Below are positions 34,001 to 49,000 of a stretch of 64,000 nucleotides of DNA, piece by piece; the first letter of the stretch is position 1, and each line of letters opens with the position of its first letter. Under the pieces are notes generated by a model. The model worked only from the letters and a program-made list of their open reading frames with translations, searched no databases and was not told where the DNA came from. The position numbers and the translations under genes are program-made. The stretch covers positions 15,286,001 to 15,350,000 of the forward strand of contig OU452198.1 of assembly GCA_911728435.2 (NCBI GenBank), in the 5' to 3' direction. This stretch comes from Apoderus coryli. Its lineage: Eukaryota > Arthropoda > Insecta > Coleoptera > Attelabidae.

Positions 34001-37000
34001 TCAGAAAGGAAATCACTGAAACGGACTATCTGAGTTCTGCCAGTCAGGTAGCTCTCAACAAAGGTGCCGACATGCCAATACACTCCAGCTTGTGAATAAG
34101 GAGCCGGTGATTCACGCAGTCGAAGGCCTTTGAAAAATCGGTGTAGATTGCATGAACCTCTGGTAACCGCCCTCCAAGGCCCGTGACAAATAATGTGTGT
34201 ATTCCAGAAGATTAAGCTCAGTAGACCGACCGGACTGGAAACCGAACTGTTCATCAATTATAATCGGCCTAAATATAGTTGTTAGATATCTTGTTATTAA
34301 ACTCTCGAAAAGCTTAGGAATGGAGTTGAGAATACAAACCGGACGGTAATTTGATACGTCACCTCTGTTACCAGATTTGAAAATAGGGGTGATAAAACTC
34401 GACTTCCATGCAACCGGAAAGTGGCCCGAACGAAGAGATAAGTTGAAAATAATTTGAAGGGGTATAGCAAGAGAGAAACGACACTTATTGAGGAACAATG
34501 GAGGAATCCCATCCGGACCCGCGGACTTCCTTATATTGATTTTACTGAGCACATCGAAAACCTCCGAGACGGAGACACTGTACTCAGAAACACTCACAAA
34601 CTCCTTATCAAGGTCACCGGCGATCAAATCCACATTCTTATCGTTATAAACCGACTGGAAATATGCCGCAAACAGATCAGCACTCGCCTGACCCCCGTCA
34701 ACGGAATCATCTCCCCAAGACATACGTGAAGGAAACTCGGCAGACCCTTTCTTTGAATTTATGAATCTCCAGAAAGCCCCGATATTTGCAGGTATTTCAT
34801 CCTCAATAGAGGATGTATAAGACTTATAACACTCACCAATCAGGCGCTTACATTCACTTCTGAGTTCACTAAATACCGTATAATCGGTATGCGATCTGGA
34901 CGACTTGTATATCTTATGAGCCCGCTTTTTAGAAAATATTAGCTCTTTCAAATCTTGAGAGAACCATCTCGGAAATCGTTTTGAAGAGCATCTCTTCCTA
35001 GGGACAAAAATGTCGAATACGTTGTGCAAGGTCTCATAAAAAGCATTTACCATATCATCTGTCGATTTATGAGCAAAAAGTAATTCCCACTGTATAAAAC
35101 TAAGATGGGTATTTAATAGATTCATGTCCGCAGGCATTTACCACAATTTTTTTCTCGAACGATGAATTTATTTAGAGTGCCGCGTTTCAACACCAATTAT
35201 GCATAGAGATCACCTCTTTGCCGAGCATGCCGGTATTTGAGCACCCTGGACATGTAGAGCGTGGAGCGTATGGTGATTTTGTTGTATTGTGTATTAACTT
35301 TATATTGCTTTATGGTGTATATTTCAGAGCTTATGCTTTTTCGATAATTTTTATCAATTTTTTAGTTTATATTATACTATTGAGATAATATCCATTGTCT
35401 AGTACTTAGAATTGTCTTGTTATTGGGTCTTGACCTGTTAAACAATAAAGTATTTATTTATTTATTTATTATTAATTCAAATTAAATATAATTCAATTAT
35501 CTTTCCAATAGGCGATCGATCAGATTGTAAAATTGCAATCAAAGGATGGTTCCATAGTTGAGGTGCAAACTAGTATCAACAATTTAACAGACTATTGGCT
35601 TGCAAAACGTAAACAAGAACTGTTTGATTATTTCTATCCTGGTCAAGAAGTGGTAAGTACAATTTTAAATTTCAGGTATTTCCTATTTCAGTTATTTAAC
35701 CCTACTAAAAGGTTAGCGCTTTATCTTCTCTACTACGAAGACTAGGAGTTTATGCCTAAAACATGTTGAATGACGAAATAAATATTAAAATATAAACTTG
35801 TAAAACTTCCTATGACAGAGAAGGTCTATTGGATGTGCGCAATAGATCCAGATATACCTCTTGATGAGAAACCAACTATCTCCAATATAGTTGAGCAGCT
35901 GCTGTGCTGACGAAAAATCTAGCCGCTCCTAGGAGGTATATGAAACTGCAAAAATGCAGTGATTATGTCCCAATTCTCGACTATCTCAAAAATGGAAAGG
36001 GTACTATGTAAATGGCGACTGTGTGAAGAAGATTCTTGGAGTCCCATCCCAAATCCTTTGCAAACACTAACCAATAAAATTCGCAATTGCGTCATCGGTG
36101 TTCAGAGATTTAAGGGATAGCTACAGCTTGATTCCGAAAATATGTGTGATAGGTACCTTATTTTGACCTGCCTTTGCTGTCCTAGCAGTAGGTGCACTTT
36201 ATACAGGGTGTCCTATGGTGACGGTTCATTAAAATATTTCGGAGACTACTTTGAGTGGAATTTGGAAAATTCTGGTTTAAATATTGCCAAATATGGTCTA
36301 TTCAAATATCATAATACCAACCACTTAGCACTTCCAGTTATACCGGAAGTTGATAGTGACTTTGTTATTTTAAATGGAACACCCTATATATTATGACATT
36401 TTTGGATTCCACATAAGATTCTAGACAGGTTTCATGTATCATGTCCTATACCTAAATCCAGCCGTTTTTGACGTATATCAGGATTTATGTCAAAACTGAT
36501 ATTTTAGGGCTCAATAATAATCACAGTTTTTTCTTATAAAGAAGTCTTTAGTAATTATTTTGCAGGCATTTTCTTATTAAATAAGGTTTCCTTTTTCCGA
36601 TACGTACGACATTTTCTGATTTACTCATACAGGGTGGTCAAAAAATCATACTGAAAACGATGTTATAAAAACAGTCGAAAGTCAGTTTTTTTCAATTGAA
36701 TAGGTATATTTTTATAATTTTATCTTACGTATCATTAAAAATTAAAGAAACTTTCTAATAGGTTACTGATTCCGAAAATGCATAGTTTTCGAAATATCGG
36801 CAATGTAACATTTTTTAGCATTTTCACTATTCTCGTATATTACTTTGACTAATTAATTTGAAAATGAAAATAATAAAATTTTTCTGCAGGTCCATAAACG
36901 TCAAATCAAACATCAAAAGTTAATTGTTGTGAATCAAATAGCCGTAATTAATCAGTCATTTTGAAAGGTAAATTGCACAATAAAACTATGCATTTTAGAA

Positions 37001-40000
37001 AGTTTCTTTAATTTTTAATGATACGTAAGATAAAATTATTATTTTTTTTTTATTATACATAATTTCAGCAATCAGAATACAATATATTCTATAGTACTGC
37101 CCGATAGTATGTACGATAGTACTGCCCTGAGGTACTCCAGATTTGATATCGAAGGTCGGTGATGCACTGTTATTGATACGAGTACTAAAGAGCCTCTCGC
37201 TCAGATACGATCTTAGTAGATTCAAGTATGTTACAGGAAGAAGCTTTTTGATTTTGTATAGTAAACCTGTATGCCAAACTTTATCAAAGGCTTGGCTAAC
37301 ATCCAAGAATACAGATCATTTTAGGAGTTATTCTGTCTATCCCAGGAGATTTCTGACGATTCAAGAGATTGACCTCATTTTGAACTTCCTTAATTGTTAA
37401 CTTCTTAATAGGTGGAGTAATTTGTGGTGTCAATAAGTCTCGTTCTAGCTCCGGTTCTGGGTCATCATTATTTGGTGTAAAGACGCTGGCCAAGTGTTCC
37501 GCGAAGAGCAGCGCTTTTTCTTCGTCACTTCTTGCCCATTGAATATCGGGGTCAGTCTCATTCCGGATTGGTGGTATATGGGTTTGTGGTTTTCTCGCAT
37601 GTTTAATTGGCTTCCATATTGAATTGTCGTATCGGTTGAGTTGAGACACGTAATTGTGAAATGATTGATCTTTTCATCTTTTATTTTTGATTTCAGGTGA
37701 TTTGATATTCTGTTTAGCACATAAAAATGTCATAATATATACGGTGTTCCATTTAAAATAACAAAGTCACTATCAACTTTCGTGTAACCGGAAGTGCTAA
37801 GCGGTTGGTATTATGATATTTGAATAGACCATATTCCTCAATACATACACCAAAATTTTCCAAATTTAATTAAAAGTAGTCTCCAAAATATATTAATGGG
37901 TCGTCACCATAGGACACCCTGTATATAAGCGTCTTCTTACACGGTCATCATTGTAAACTCTATTTTACTTTTTAGAACAAGTTGTTTTTGTGGAAATTAT
38001 TGAAAAATTAGCTCTGTTCGTGGAATATATTTCGAATAGTTCTTTTGAGAAGGGTGTTTTAACCGTTAAGTTGTATTTATTAATAATTTCCAGACGTGTA
38101 TTCCAAGTGATTTTAATGGGGCTAATTGGAAAAGAAAAACTAAAGTGATGAGCAGAAATATACAGAGTCGTCAACGGTTTACTGTACAAGAAGTGACTGA
38201 TGTTCTAGTAGAATTTGCCGTGTATAATGACAGTTCTGGATATTCTGAACTGTTGGAAGTTGTTAAAGATGATATTAACAAGTAAGATATATTAGGCATA
38301 TTAAAGATACTTTTATAATTTGGAATTTTTCAAATAATAGAGACTTTATGCACAATTTGACGTTAAATTTTACGGGAACGTTAAAATATGTTTATGCTTA
38401 GTTCAGAAACTATTTTAACGTGTCTTGTATAAAACAGTTTTGGCAACATTTTACTTTCCCTCTAACAGGAACTTAAGATATTTGTAATCGATTTTTGTGC
38501 TCGGAATCTGATTTTAAAAGACGTTATTATTTGTTTTATTAATAATAATCTACTAAGTTTTTACTTTTCTGAGAAAGCAAGATAAAAAACCAAAAACTAA
38601 CATGTGTCAGCTGATTGTTCAATTTTTTTAAGCCAATCAGATGTCTCCTTTGTATTTACCGTTATACGGTATTGGTCAAGCTATTCGTAAACAAATACCG
38701 TGTCTCGTTATTCAAATAGCGTTAGGGTAATTTCTGCGCATGCGGCGTAGATACCAATCCGAAACTTACCGTCACGCTTTTTTACGTGAGTTGTGCAAAA
38801 GGTCTCTATTAACACGTATGGTTACAGTTGTGAATTGAAATAATTGAGGTAAATGACACTGTGTAAATCCACCAAAATTTTGGGATAAGTTAATTAATTA
38901 GCAAATTTTTGGTATATTGGAAATTTAATATTTTTAAAAATAATCAATTTTTTTAATGATTTGCTCGTACCAGTTTGAAAAGTTTTATTTAAAAATACCC
39001 GGAAATACATAGGACAGTATCATTTATTTGAAAAATGTTTAGAATTTTCTTTCAGTGTTTAAATAAATAAATAAATAAATCTTTAATGTCTAACAGGTTT
39101 ACACCCAATTACAAGACAATTACAATGTTTCAACTTAAAAATAATAATTCTATGCAATTTATAGACTTAAATATAACACCAAATACTGATTACACTACGA
39201 ATAAGAACAAAATAAAAATACACTAATTATTATTAATACAAAACCAAGAGTACGCTAAGCTGACAAGCCACGCCACCCCATATCTTGAGTAAAAAAAAAA
39301 ATCATTCCCTTCTCAACATGAATCTAAAAAATATAAGAATTATAAGTTTAAACTAGTTAGATATTCGTGCAACTGACGCTTGAAAGTGTTAAAATTTTCA
39401 TTGAAAAAGTCAACAAATCTGTGTATTTTATGGTAATTGGACAAACTGCAAGCTCTGTAAACCGGCGCTCTACCCTCATAGTTAGTGTGTGCTTGAGGTA
39501 CTCGAAATATGTTGCTATTTCTTGCATTATGTTGGGGAGCATTTATATTGATATGTTGCAAAAGACGAGGACAGTCAATCATGGCATGAATAATCTTAAA
39601 TAAGAAGACCTGATACGAATAAATTCTGCGATAGTTTAGAGATTGAAATCCGAATGTTTTTAGCAACGTTTCATGACTATATCCTCTGTAGGGAAAGTGG
39701 CCATTAACTTTAAAATAAATATGTTTTAAAAATTTTCGTTGTACAGCTTCTATTTTATTTATATGTACCTGATATATAGGGGACCAAACAACCGACGCAT
39801 ATTCCAATTTAGGTCTAATTAGTGAGTTGTATAGTGACACAAGACAAGGCACGCTTTGGAAACCCACAGTAGAGCGAACAATAAAACCCAAAATTCGAAT
39901 AGCATCATTCACAATTCGCTCCACATGATGGTTAAAGGACAAATCGCTATCAACCCACACTCCAAGATCTCTGACAACCTCGCATCTCCCCAAGGCCGCC

Positions 40001-43000
40001 CCATCCACCTATAATTCATCTCAAGAATATTCCTCCCCTTGCAAAAGCTCACATACTTACATTTGTCTATGTTTAGTGGAATTCTATTTTTTGTACACCA
40101 TATTACGAGGCGGTTCAAATCGGTCTGTAGATCCTGACAGTCCTGCAAGTTTTCAATAACACGAAACAACTTCAAGTCATCGGCAAACAACAGACATTCA
40201 CTCCCAATATTTTGTGTAATGTCATTTATGTATATGGCGAACATTAAGGGCGCGAGATTATTTCCCTGGGGCGCTCCGCTGGTCGCAGTGAAATCATGTG
40301 ATCTGAACCCGTTATATTCGACATACAGCCTGCGTGAGCATAAATATGATTGGAAAAACTTTATTAGATTATGGGTGAAGCCGACATTTTTCATTTTAAG
40401 TTGCATTATTGTATGATCCATCCTATCAAATGCTTTTGAAAAGTCAGTATATATGGCGTTAATCTGTAGTCCTTTTCCAAGGGCGGGATAGGTAGCCTGC
40501 AGAAATTCTGCGATGTTAGATACCGTCGATCTCTTTTGAAAAAAACCCGTGTTGTTCCCACAATATGAGGTTTTTAACTTGATTAAATAATTTGTTCTGC
40601 AATACCTTTTCGAAAATCTTTGAAAAATTCGATATTATTGAAATTGGGCGATAGTTTGTTATTCTATCGTTATCGCCCGCTTTATGTACAGGGCATATTC
40701 GCGCTATTTTCCAGGCGTCAGGAAATACATGTGATGAGATTGATTTATTAAACAATATACACAAAGGCTCCGCCAGAGCATAGGTACAATCCCTCACAAC
40801 GAATGCGGGAATGTATCTGGTCCTGCCGTCATCTTGGGTTTTAACTTTTTCAATGAATCGAGAATGTCTGTCACATTTAACTCCCCAATACTAACCGGAA
40901 TATCGGCATTTCCATCTGGAGTATAATAGTCCACCTGTTGCGATGGCAGAAAAGCACTTTGAAAAAAATCGGCAAAAGCGGTCACTATATTCTCAGGCTT
41001 CTCCAGCAGGACCTCGCTGTCACTAATCATACTACCGGGAATGCGCGTTCTTCTAGATTTGCTTCGCACGAACCGCCACAATTGTTTAGGGTCCGATTTA
41101 ACACAATCCTGGATTTCAAACAGATAATTGCTATATGACGTTTCAATTGCCCGCTTAATCCTACACCTCAAAACCCTAAATTCATTTAAATAGAGAACCG
41201 AACCAGTAGCCCTCCATTTTTGTAACACTCTATGCTTAGCCTTGATTGACTGAATGATGTCCCGCGAAAACCATGCCGGATATGAGAACCGTCCCGTACG
41301 CACTTTAAAAACAGGTACACACATGTCAAAAACAACAGTCAGCCTTTCGTAAAATAATTCAGTAGCCTCATTAATATCCTCATAGGCATGTAAGAATGTC
41401 CAGTCTATGGAGGCAATTTCATTATACAATAGAGGAAAGTTAGCCCTGCGAAAATTGTATTGTTTTGCAAGTGCATTAATAGAAAAATCTTAAAAGCGTT
41501 AATTGAAACAGAACATTTAGGGCAGGATGATGACTGTCTTCAGCCACCGCAGGCGGTACACAGCGTATAACATGACAGTCAAAGGTAGCAAGTACCAAAT
41601 CCAAAATATTATTATGGGTATTAACAATCTTATTATATTGATTCAAATCAAAAATAGCCATCATATCCAACAATGCCTGCAGTCTCGGGTTTGCAATAGA
41701 CTCCTCGGTGTAATGTATGTTGAAGTCGCCTAAAATTAATAATTGTGACCCATACAAATAAATAAGGGATTCAAAAAGTTCACAGAGCTCTGCATAATTA
41801 TCCAAACTGACGCCAGGTTGCACATAAACACAAAAAACATACAGAGTTTGAAAACTCTTAACGTAATTTTGCATGATTTTCACTTTATATACGTGCCCTA
41901 ATGTCTTGAAAATATAATAAAAAAATATTACAATCGCTGTGATAATTTACCACTTTGGAAAATTCCATTCTCAATGTCACGAACGCGCATGCGTATTTGG
42001 TGTCAGCGATACGTGTATACGGTCCATGGTCATGGTCACTTCAACTGGAAGTTACTTAAGAGGCTATAGCCAAAATATAATATTCGCCAACAAATGATTT
42101 ATTTTTTCAATTATCACACTGTTTGAGTTCCAATGCGGTTTGACAGGTTATACCATCTTGCTAAAACCATTATTATTTCAGTTGATTTCATTCATTTTAA
42201 GCCAAGGCGATTTGTCAATGTGGTACGCATTTGCCTTCATTCTAATGAAATAAATCTGGATTCTTCATCAAAATTCGTTGCGGAGGATGTTGCAAATAAT
42301 GTTTAAGTCCTTAACGGGTACTAAATGAATACACTTGGATTTTCTGTAAACCTAACTGTCACGGCTGTATGTTTTTAGATAGATATATTTCTTCACCATC
42401 TTATGTTACATAACATGTATAGTACGTCATAAAAGAACAAAAATTAAACAATCCAAGTTACAGCAACAAAGAAAGGCTTACAAACAAATTAAAATAGCAA
42501 CAACATAAAACAAACTAAAATCTAAAAATATCTTACAATATCGCTTCTGAAATAGTCCTCAAAGGTATAAAAAGCTTGAGATATCAAAAATGATTTAATA
42601 CATTTGGTAAATTGGACTTCACCAAGGTTCTTTATGTGAGATGGCAGCTTATTATAAAATTTGACACAATAATAGTCAGAACCTTTCCTAGTCCTCAATA
42701 GGCGGTGAAATTCAGGCAATATGTCATTGCGATTTCGCGTACCATAATTATGCATATCAGAGTGTAGAGTGAAATGCGAGGCATTGGTTCGAATGTAGCC
42801 AAGACAGTTTAAGATGTACAAGGAAGGCAAAGTAAGTAGTCCATGTTCAACAAAATACTTTTTACAGCAGTCACGCCAACCGAGCCCCAACATTGTACGT
42901 AAACATCTCCTCTGTAGCTTGAAGATTTTCATTGCATGGGAACTATGTCCCCAGTTCAAAATAATAATACCTTTATTATTAACCCAACAAACCAAGTGAT

Positions 43001-46000
43001 TTACATAGGGTAACAAAATTAACTTAACAATAATAATAAAATAATAATAAAAGCATAATTAATTAATCTACAAATAGTTATGGAACCCCAACCCAACTTA
43101 TATTAACAAATACAATGATAATAACCTACATAAATACAATGATAATAACCTAACCAGCAGCAGCAACTATATCAATCACAATAATCTAACAATATAATAC
43201 AAAAAGAGGACACCGAAAAAAAATATATATATCTATGACAGTGGTATATGGCGTTTGCACTTTTGCTTAAATTTGGGATAACTTAAACTTTTGATATCGT
43301 TTGGCAGTCTGTTATATTCCATAATACCTTTATAATACAACGAGCGTCTGCCATACTCAGAAAAGAAACGAGTTATACCATACGACATACGGGAAACAAA
43401 ATAACCATGATATACCGTCAACAGACTGGCGATTGAAACACTGCGCAAGCCTTCTGATCAGTGTTGTTGCTGGCAAAAATTTTTTAGTAATAGAAAATGG
43501 TGTCTAATTGTAATAAACGTAATAGATTTATGTTTAAAAAGTAATAGAAATGTAACAAATAGAAATACATTATAGGTTTGTTTTCACAAGCGTCAGAATC
43601 AGTCAGGATTCTGCGCAAACCGCACGTCAACAACGTTATGCTCAGAATCCAGACTATTTCTGACCCTTGTGGGAACAATCCTCATAACAATCTTATATTA
43701 ATAATATCCAGAGATAGTTCATATCTCTGATAATAATAGGGTTATTCTTTCGTACTGAACCTTTGAATAAAAAATGACAGGAAGGACTATACTAGCAAGA
43801 AATGCTGATCAGAATGGATGTTGCATATGGCGGACCAGCATATCCGGTTTCACAGTGGCGCAGGTCCATAAAATAATATTAATAAGCAATAACAAATATT
43901 TCTTGAATTCATTACTATTTTATACAAAATGTTTTCAATCTGATGGAAGTAGGGAAAAGGGTAAATAATAAACAAAACTGAGAAAAACAATAACTTATTT
44001 ATCGACCTTTAAATAAAATTAATTTTGTATATATACTTCTTATTTGTACGTCATTTACTGTATTTTTACAAACATAATTTATTCTCGTGGTAAAATAACA
44101 ATTGGAAATACCTATTATTTATCATGCAAAATCTAAAATGAATCTACACCCTTTAAATATAAAACATAACTGTCTGTTTTATTTACATATATATATACAA
44201 ATATTTCTAATTTTAACCTGTTCTACGCCAGTGACCAAGCCATCTTTTTGTAAATGTCATCGAAAAAATAAGATTTATTTCGAAATTTTAGGGATATTTA
44301 CAAAACCTCTTGATTAAAATTACTTACTAGTGAAACTTAACTCCACAATTTATATTTTTAGGTGTCCGGGAACAACCACAAGCTGCACAACTAACCATGT
44401 TTATTATTGTCTTTAAATAGCACTATTTTAAGTATTTACACTGATGCTATTGTTAATACTATTGTAGTATAATAATTGCTCACTCATAAATACACAAAAT
44501 TCGCTCATATTCATTAACTAAAGCATCGAAAACTGCAAAAAACCGTAAAACATACAACTTTGCATAACGAACAACCAAAACAATGAATCTCTAATGTGGA
44601 TGTTCAACATGGCCGTTTCCGGCAGAAATTTTATTTACCACAGCCAGCGCAAAGCTCCTTCCTGTCACTTTTTATTCTTAGTACTGAACTAAGTAAACAA
44701 TCTGAAAATTGTCAGTTCATTCACGATTGTGTGTATTCTTTCGACATCGGTCACTTCTACCAAACTGATTAAAATTCCTACCCCCCTTTCCACTTACTGA
44801 TCAACCTCTTGGTACCGGTTAGTTCGTTCAGTTAACAGTTAACCTCTAAAAGTATTGAATATTGAGAGATAATAATTGGTATATGATTTCGAATCAAACC
44901 AATAAATTGTAAAAGTTTAAAACATGGATAATAATATCATGGAAGAAATAATTTTCCAGTTTTCAGACAAGCCAAACATTTAGATCACAGTTCTAACCGT
45001 ATTAAACTGTGTTTAGATGTAGGATCTAGGGCGCATGACATAAATACAAACGACGATGTTTTATTTTATTGGTATCGAGATTTTTTTTAAAAATGTCGAT
45101 AATGACAAGATTTGTTATGCAGCTCTCTGTTTTCTGATCACAAACCTAAAAAATAAAGCGACAGTTTTTTTTGGTCTCTTGCGCTTCTCTATTAGCTATA
45201 CGCGTCAAAAATTAAAGCACTACAGAGCATATTTTTTTAGGCTGTGGCTCTAATGTTAACTGTAAATTATATTAATAAGTATGTGTTACTTACTTATCCA
45301 TAATTAAATACAATATGTTAATGAATAAACGCAATAAATATAATATCACTAAAACACGTAATTCCAATTTACTCGCCATGGGTAATTCCCCGAATATAGG
45401 TGTAATGTGTAATGTAAAGATTATAAAATTAACTAGATGCGACCACTGCAATATGTTCCTGCCGACCATATTATATAGGAAGCCATGTTGATGCTAACTG
45501 ATTTGGAATATCTAATATTTTAGAAAGAGATGATATTTAGTAGGAAACTGTATAAAGTTTATGATTTTGACAAGTAATTTTTTTTCAAATTTTAATTGAA
45601 TTTGAAAGTAATAAAAAAGTAATAGAATCCATAAAAAGTAATAGATTCTATCAAATTAGACAAATGTCGTAATAAAGTAATAGACGATAGAAAAAGTAAT
45701 AGATTTGTTACAATTGTAATAGCAATAACAACACTGCTTCTGATCAGATATTTTAGCTAAGACGGTAAAGCCATAGAATAAATAAAGAGAATATGAACTC
45801 CCACCACTTTCTATTGTCTTGTGCGAGGCAGGTGGCAGCCATTTTTTAATATACACGACAGATCCGTATTTACGTTTTATTGAAATTACAGGATAGGTAA
45901 AGAACAGGGGAGTAATAGAATTATTTTATAATAGAATTACATCTTTATTAATTATAAAAACAAACAAATACTTTTATACATGTTTCCATATAATCATTTT

Positions 46001-49000
46001 ACTTTTATTTATATTTTTAAAATTTCTATTGATTAATTTTAATGTATAAAATAACTTAACCTAAAATATAATTTGGTAACATATTTTTTTGGGAAATTAG
46101 AACATGGGTATTCAAATGTTACATTTTGGTTTAAATTAATAAAATTATTAATACTATTTAACTTAATTAAACAATTTTCAAAATTATTTTGAAATATATT
46201 TTCTAATTTGGAAATGTGTTGTTCAGCTCTAAAGAAAAAAAAAGTGTAATTGATTACGGGAAATATAAATTTATTAATTTTAGATAGAGTAAAATAAAAT
46301 TGTTCTAATTTATACAATAGGTCTACCGATTTTCAATTCCTTAAGTATAATTGAGAATGTATTATATTTTACCTGTTTATGGCCTTCAGAAAAACAACGC
46401 AAGCACACATGTTTGGAATTTCCCTTATATACCTACAAAACATGCTAAAATCACCCTCAATAAATGGGCAATAAAACCTGAGACGAGAATTTACTACCTG
46501 CTAATATCTATAATAGTTAAAATATGTAATTCAAATTTAATAAACACTGTCAGAATTTAATAGAATTTTTGCACTTATCTAGTAAGATTTTTAAGCTCTG
46601 CTTTTTTGCATTTCAAAATAAACCATCTCACTCTCAAAAGTTTATAAAACAAAAACACACATATAACTATATAACACACAGAATACTACGGCACTGGAAA
46701 ACAAATCACTTGAAATGGCACAGCACAAATAAAATATCCCGACGACAATGAGTGTATAAGAGAACATGGCGATTTTGAGTGCGCAATAATATGCGCAATC
46801 TCTTCCCCTACCAGCAAGATCACATTCTCTGTTTATTTATTCTATGGTAAAACCTTTCTTGTCTTTATTGATGTGATGGTTGGGAATTTGTTGGTTATTA
46901 AATTTTTAATGGGCGAATATAAACATTAATATATATATATACAGGGTGTTTTATTGACAATGAGATAACCATTACCTGGATATACTACGGGTCAAATAAT
47001 GTTGATTGAACCAAACTAGCTTTATCGAAATGTTGATGGTTTAGGAAATCCAGGGTGACCAAAGTGTTATTATTTTATTTGTTTTTTTTAATAGTATTAT
47101 CGTGCTTCTTGGGCTATCGACTTCAAAAATGGCAGCTTTATGTTTTTTGGTACTACGACTACTTACAACCTATTGCTATGATAAATTATGTCATAACTTT
47201 TCACTTTGTATATCTAGAAGTAATGACGTGAAAAGATTAATAAATATGTGTTGAATGCAATATTGAAAAAGATAGAAATTATCACGAGAAATAGTGTGAA
47301 AAAATAAATGAATCTTTAGAAAAAGGATATTTGAGAAAACTTAAATCTAATGAAATGACAGAATCGAAGAAATTATGGTATTTACTTCATTGCGCAGTGT
47401 TTAATTCAAATAATAATAATTATTATTATTTAGAAATATTTTATTTAATTACAAAATCTCATCAAAGTGAATACACTTGATTTTTTAAGGTTAAACATAT
47501 TGGAAAACACTAGCAACGCACCATTGGAATTGATGGAGCGCCGCTTTCTAAAACTAAATTCACATGATGTGATTTTATCGAAAAAAGAGTGGACAAGGAA
47601 AATGTCGTTAGCCCATCGTTCTGGTGCATTTAAGTCTGTTAATAGCAACAAATCGTAAGTAAAATGCTACAATTTATATGTTTTAATCGGCCTTATTTAT
47701 TGGTAAGAAGTTAGTTGGCAATAACATTTACATTTAACCCATTTACGGCCAAACATCAAAATAAAAAATTCTAATTTAATTTACAAAAGTATGTAAATAT
47801 TAACAAATTCAAAATTTTGGGAATAAAATACTAAACGCAATGGCCTAACGTATTAAGTGATACTGATTAAAACAGTTCGCATGTAGAAGAATTTTTCAGT
47901 GCTGGCAGATGTTAATCGTATGGCTATGTCCACACGACATCGCCGGCGCCGTCTCACATCTGTTCTACTGATAATATGACTATTGATTTTGTCTAACTGC
48001 TTTATTAGGTTCCACTGGGATTGGTCATGCAACGTGATGTTTGGCTTTTAGAAGTCGTGCTGCAATAAATCACTTGGGACATTTTTGATTTGTAATACTG
48101 GATAATTTCCAAGAATTTACCACTATGCTGTTAAGACCGTTTACGAATAATGGCTACTACCATGTTTTGCCCATCACATTATTTTTCAGGCAACAGTGAC
48201 TAGAGTTGGCGCGCCAAATTCTTGCGGAATTAGACCACTTAAAGTTGCTGATTCTGCGAAGAAAATTATATATAACAAGTAGAAGTTGTGAGGAAGAAAG
48301 GTCTACATACATTTTGATCTGACACCTAAACAACGCCAGATTGATAAGAGCATCTTTACGGAGTATAAAGAATGATTACACGAAGGTGAAAATAACATCG
48401 GAATAAAATATCGTAATGGAATCCCGTCCATCGTGCAAAAAACTAAGTTCATCACCTCCATCCGGAGGGCGGCTCATCGTTTACTACCAAAATGTACGCG
48501 GATTACGCAGAAAGTTAGCAAATTTAACGACTAGCGTGGCCAGCACATCATATGATGTGATTATTTTGTTGGAGACATGGTTACGTAACGATAAATTGGA
48601 TGCAGAGCTTGGTTATGAGTCAATACGTTATTTATAGGACCCATGGTAGCCAAGTGTCTCGTTCTTGTTCCCGCGGAGACGGCGTTCTAATAGCAGTTAA
48701 ATGATCGGTCTCTAATTTATTGATCGAGTGTCCCGGAACTATACCAGATGATACAGCTTTTCCACGCGAGATCGAAATTATTTCGTTCGTATCTGAAATA
48801 TGTTATTTTCGTTATTTATACCAGTTAAACGGATGGCATTGCGGTGTTGGTGGAACTCTGGATCTGATTTTGGGAAAATAATTTGGTTGCTCAGCCTGTG
48901 GAAACAATGACTGAATCTTATATTTAGAATAAATAAAATCAACCAAATTATTTTCCCAGTTAACAAAACCCAGATGGTCGTTGAGGAGGCTAAGATCGGC

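Larger units (their letters stand above)
31225..35470 (+). mobile_element. LINE interrupted by an opposite-strand LINE
   Basis: The left part (31225-32875) codes LWRFVQSRKSSSRIPGSM, NYRPISILSNFSKVFE, YTDFSKAFDRIDH, SGAPQGSNLAPLLF, LLFADDLKLYRP and the C-terminus LEYVSFIWSPLYQVHINK. After the insertion (32876-35155) the same frame family resumes with NLFRVPRFNTNYA and a 3' UTR ending gacctgttaaacaataaag and (ttta)n at 35470. A few frameshifts. The tail ends about 40 bp before UBE2O exon 4. Confidence 0.8.

Noticed and set aside
34454..34729. Plus-strand 91-codon frame
   Set aside because: Antisense of the LINE ORF2 at 33099-35137.
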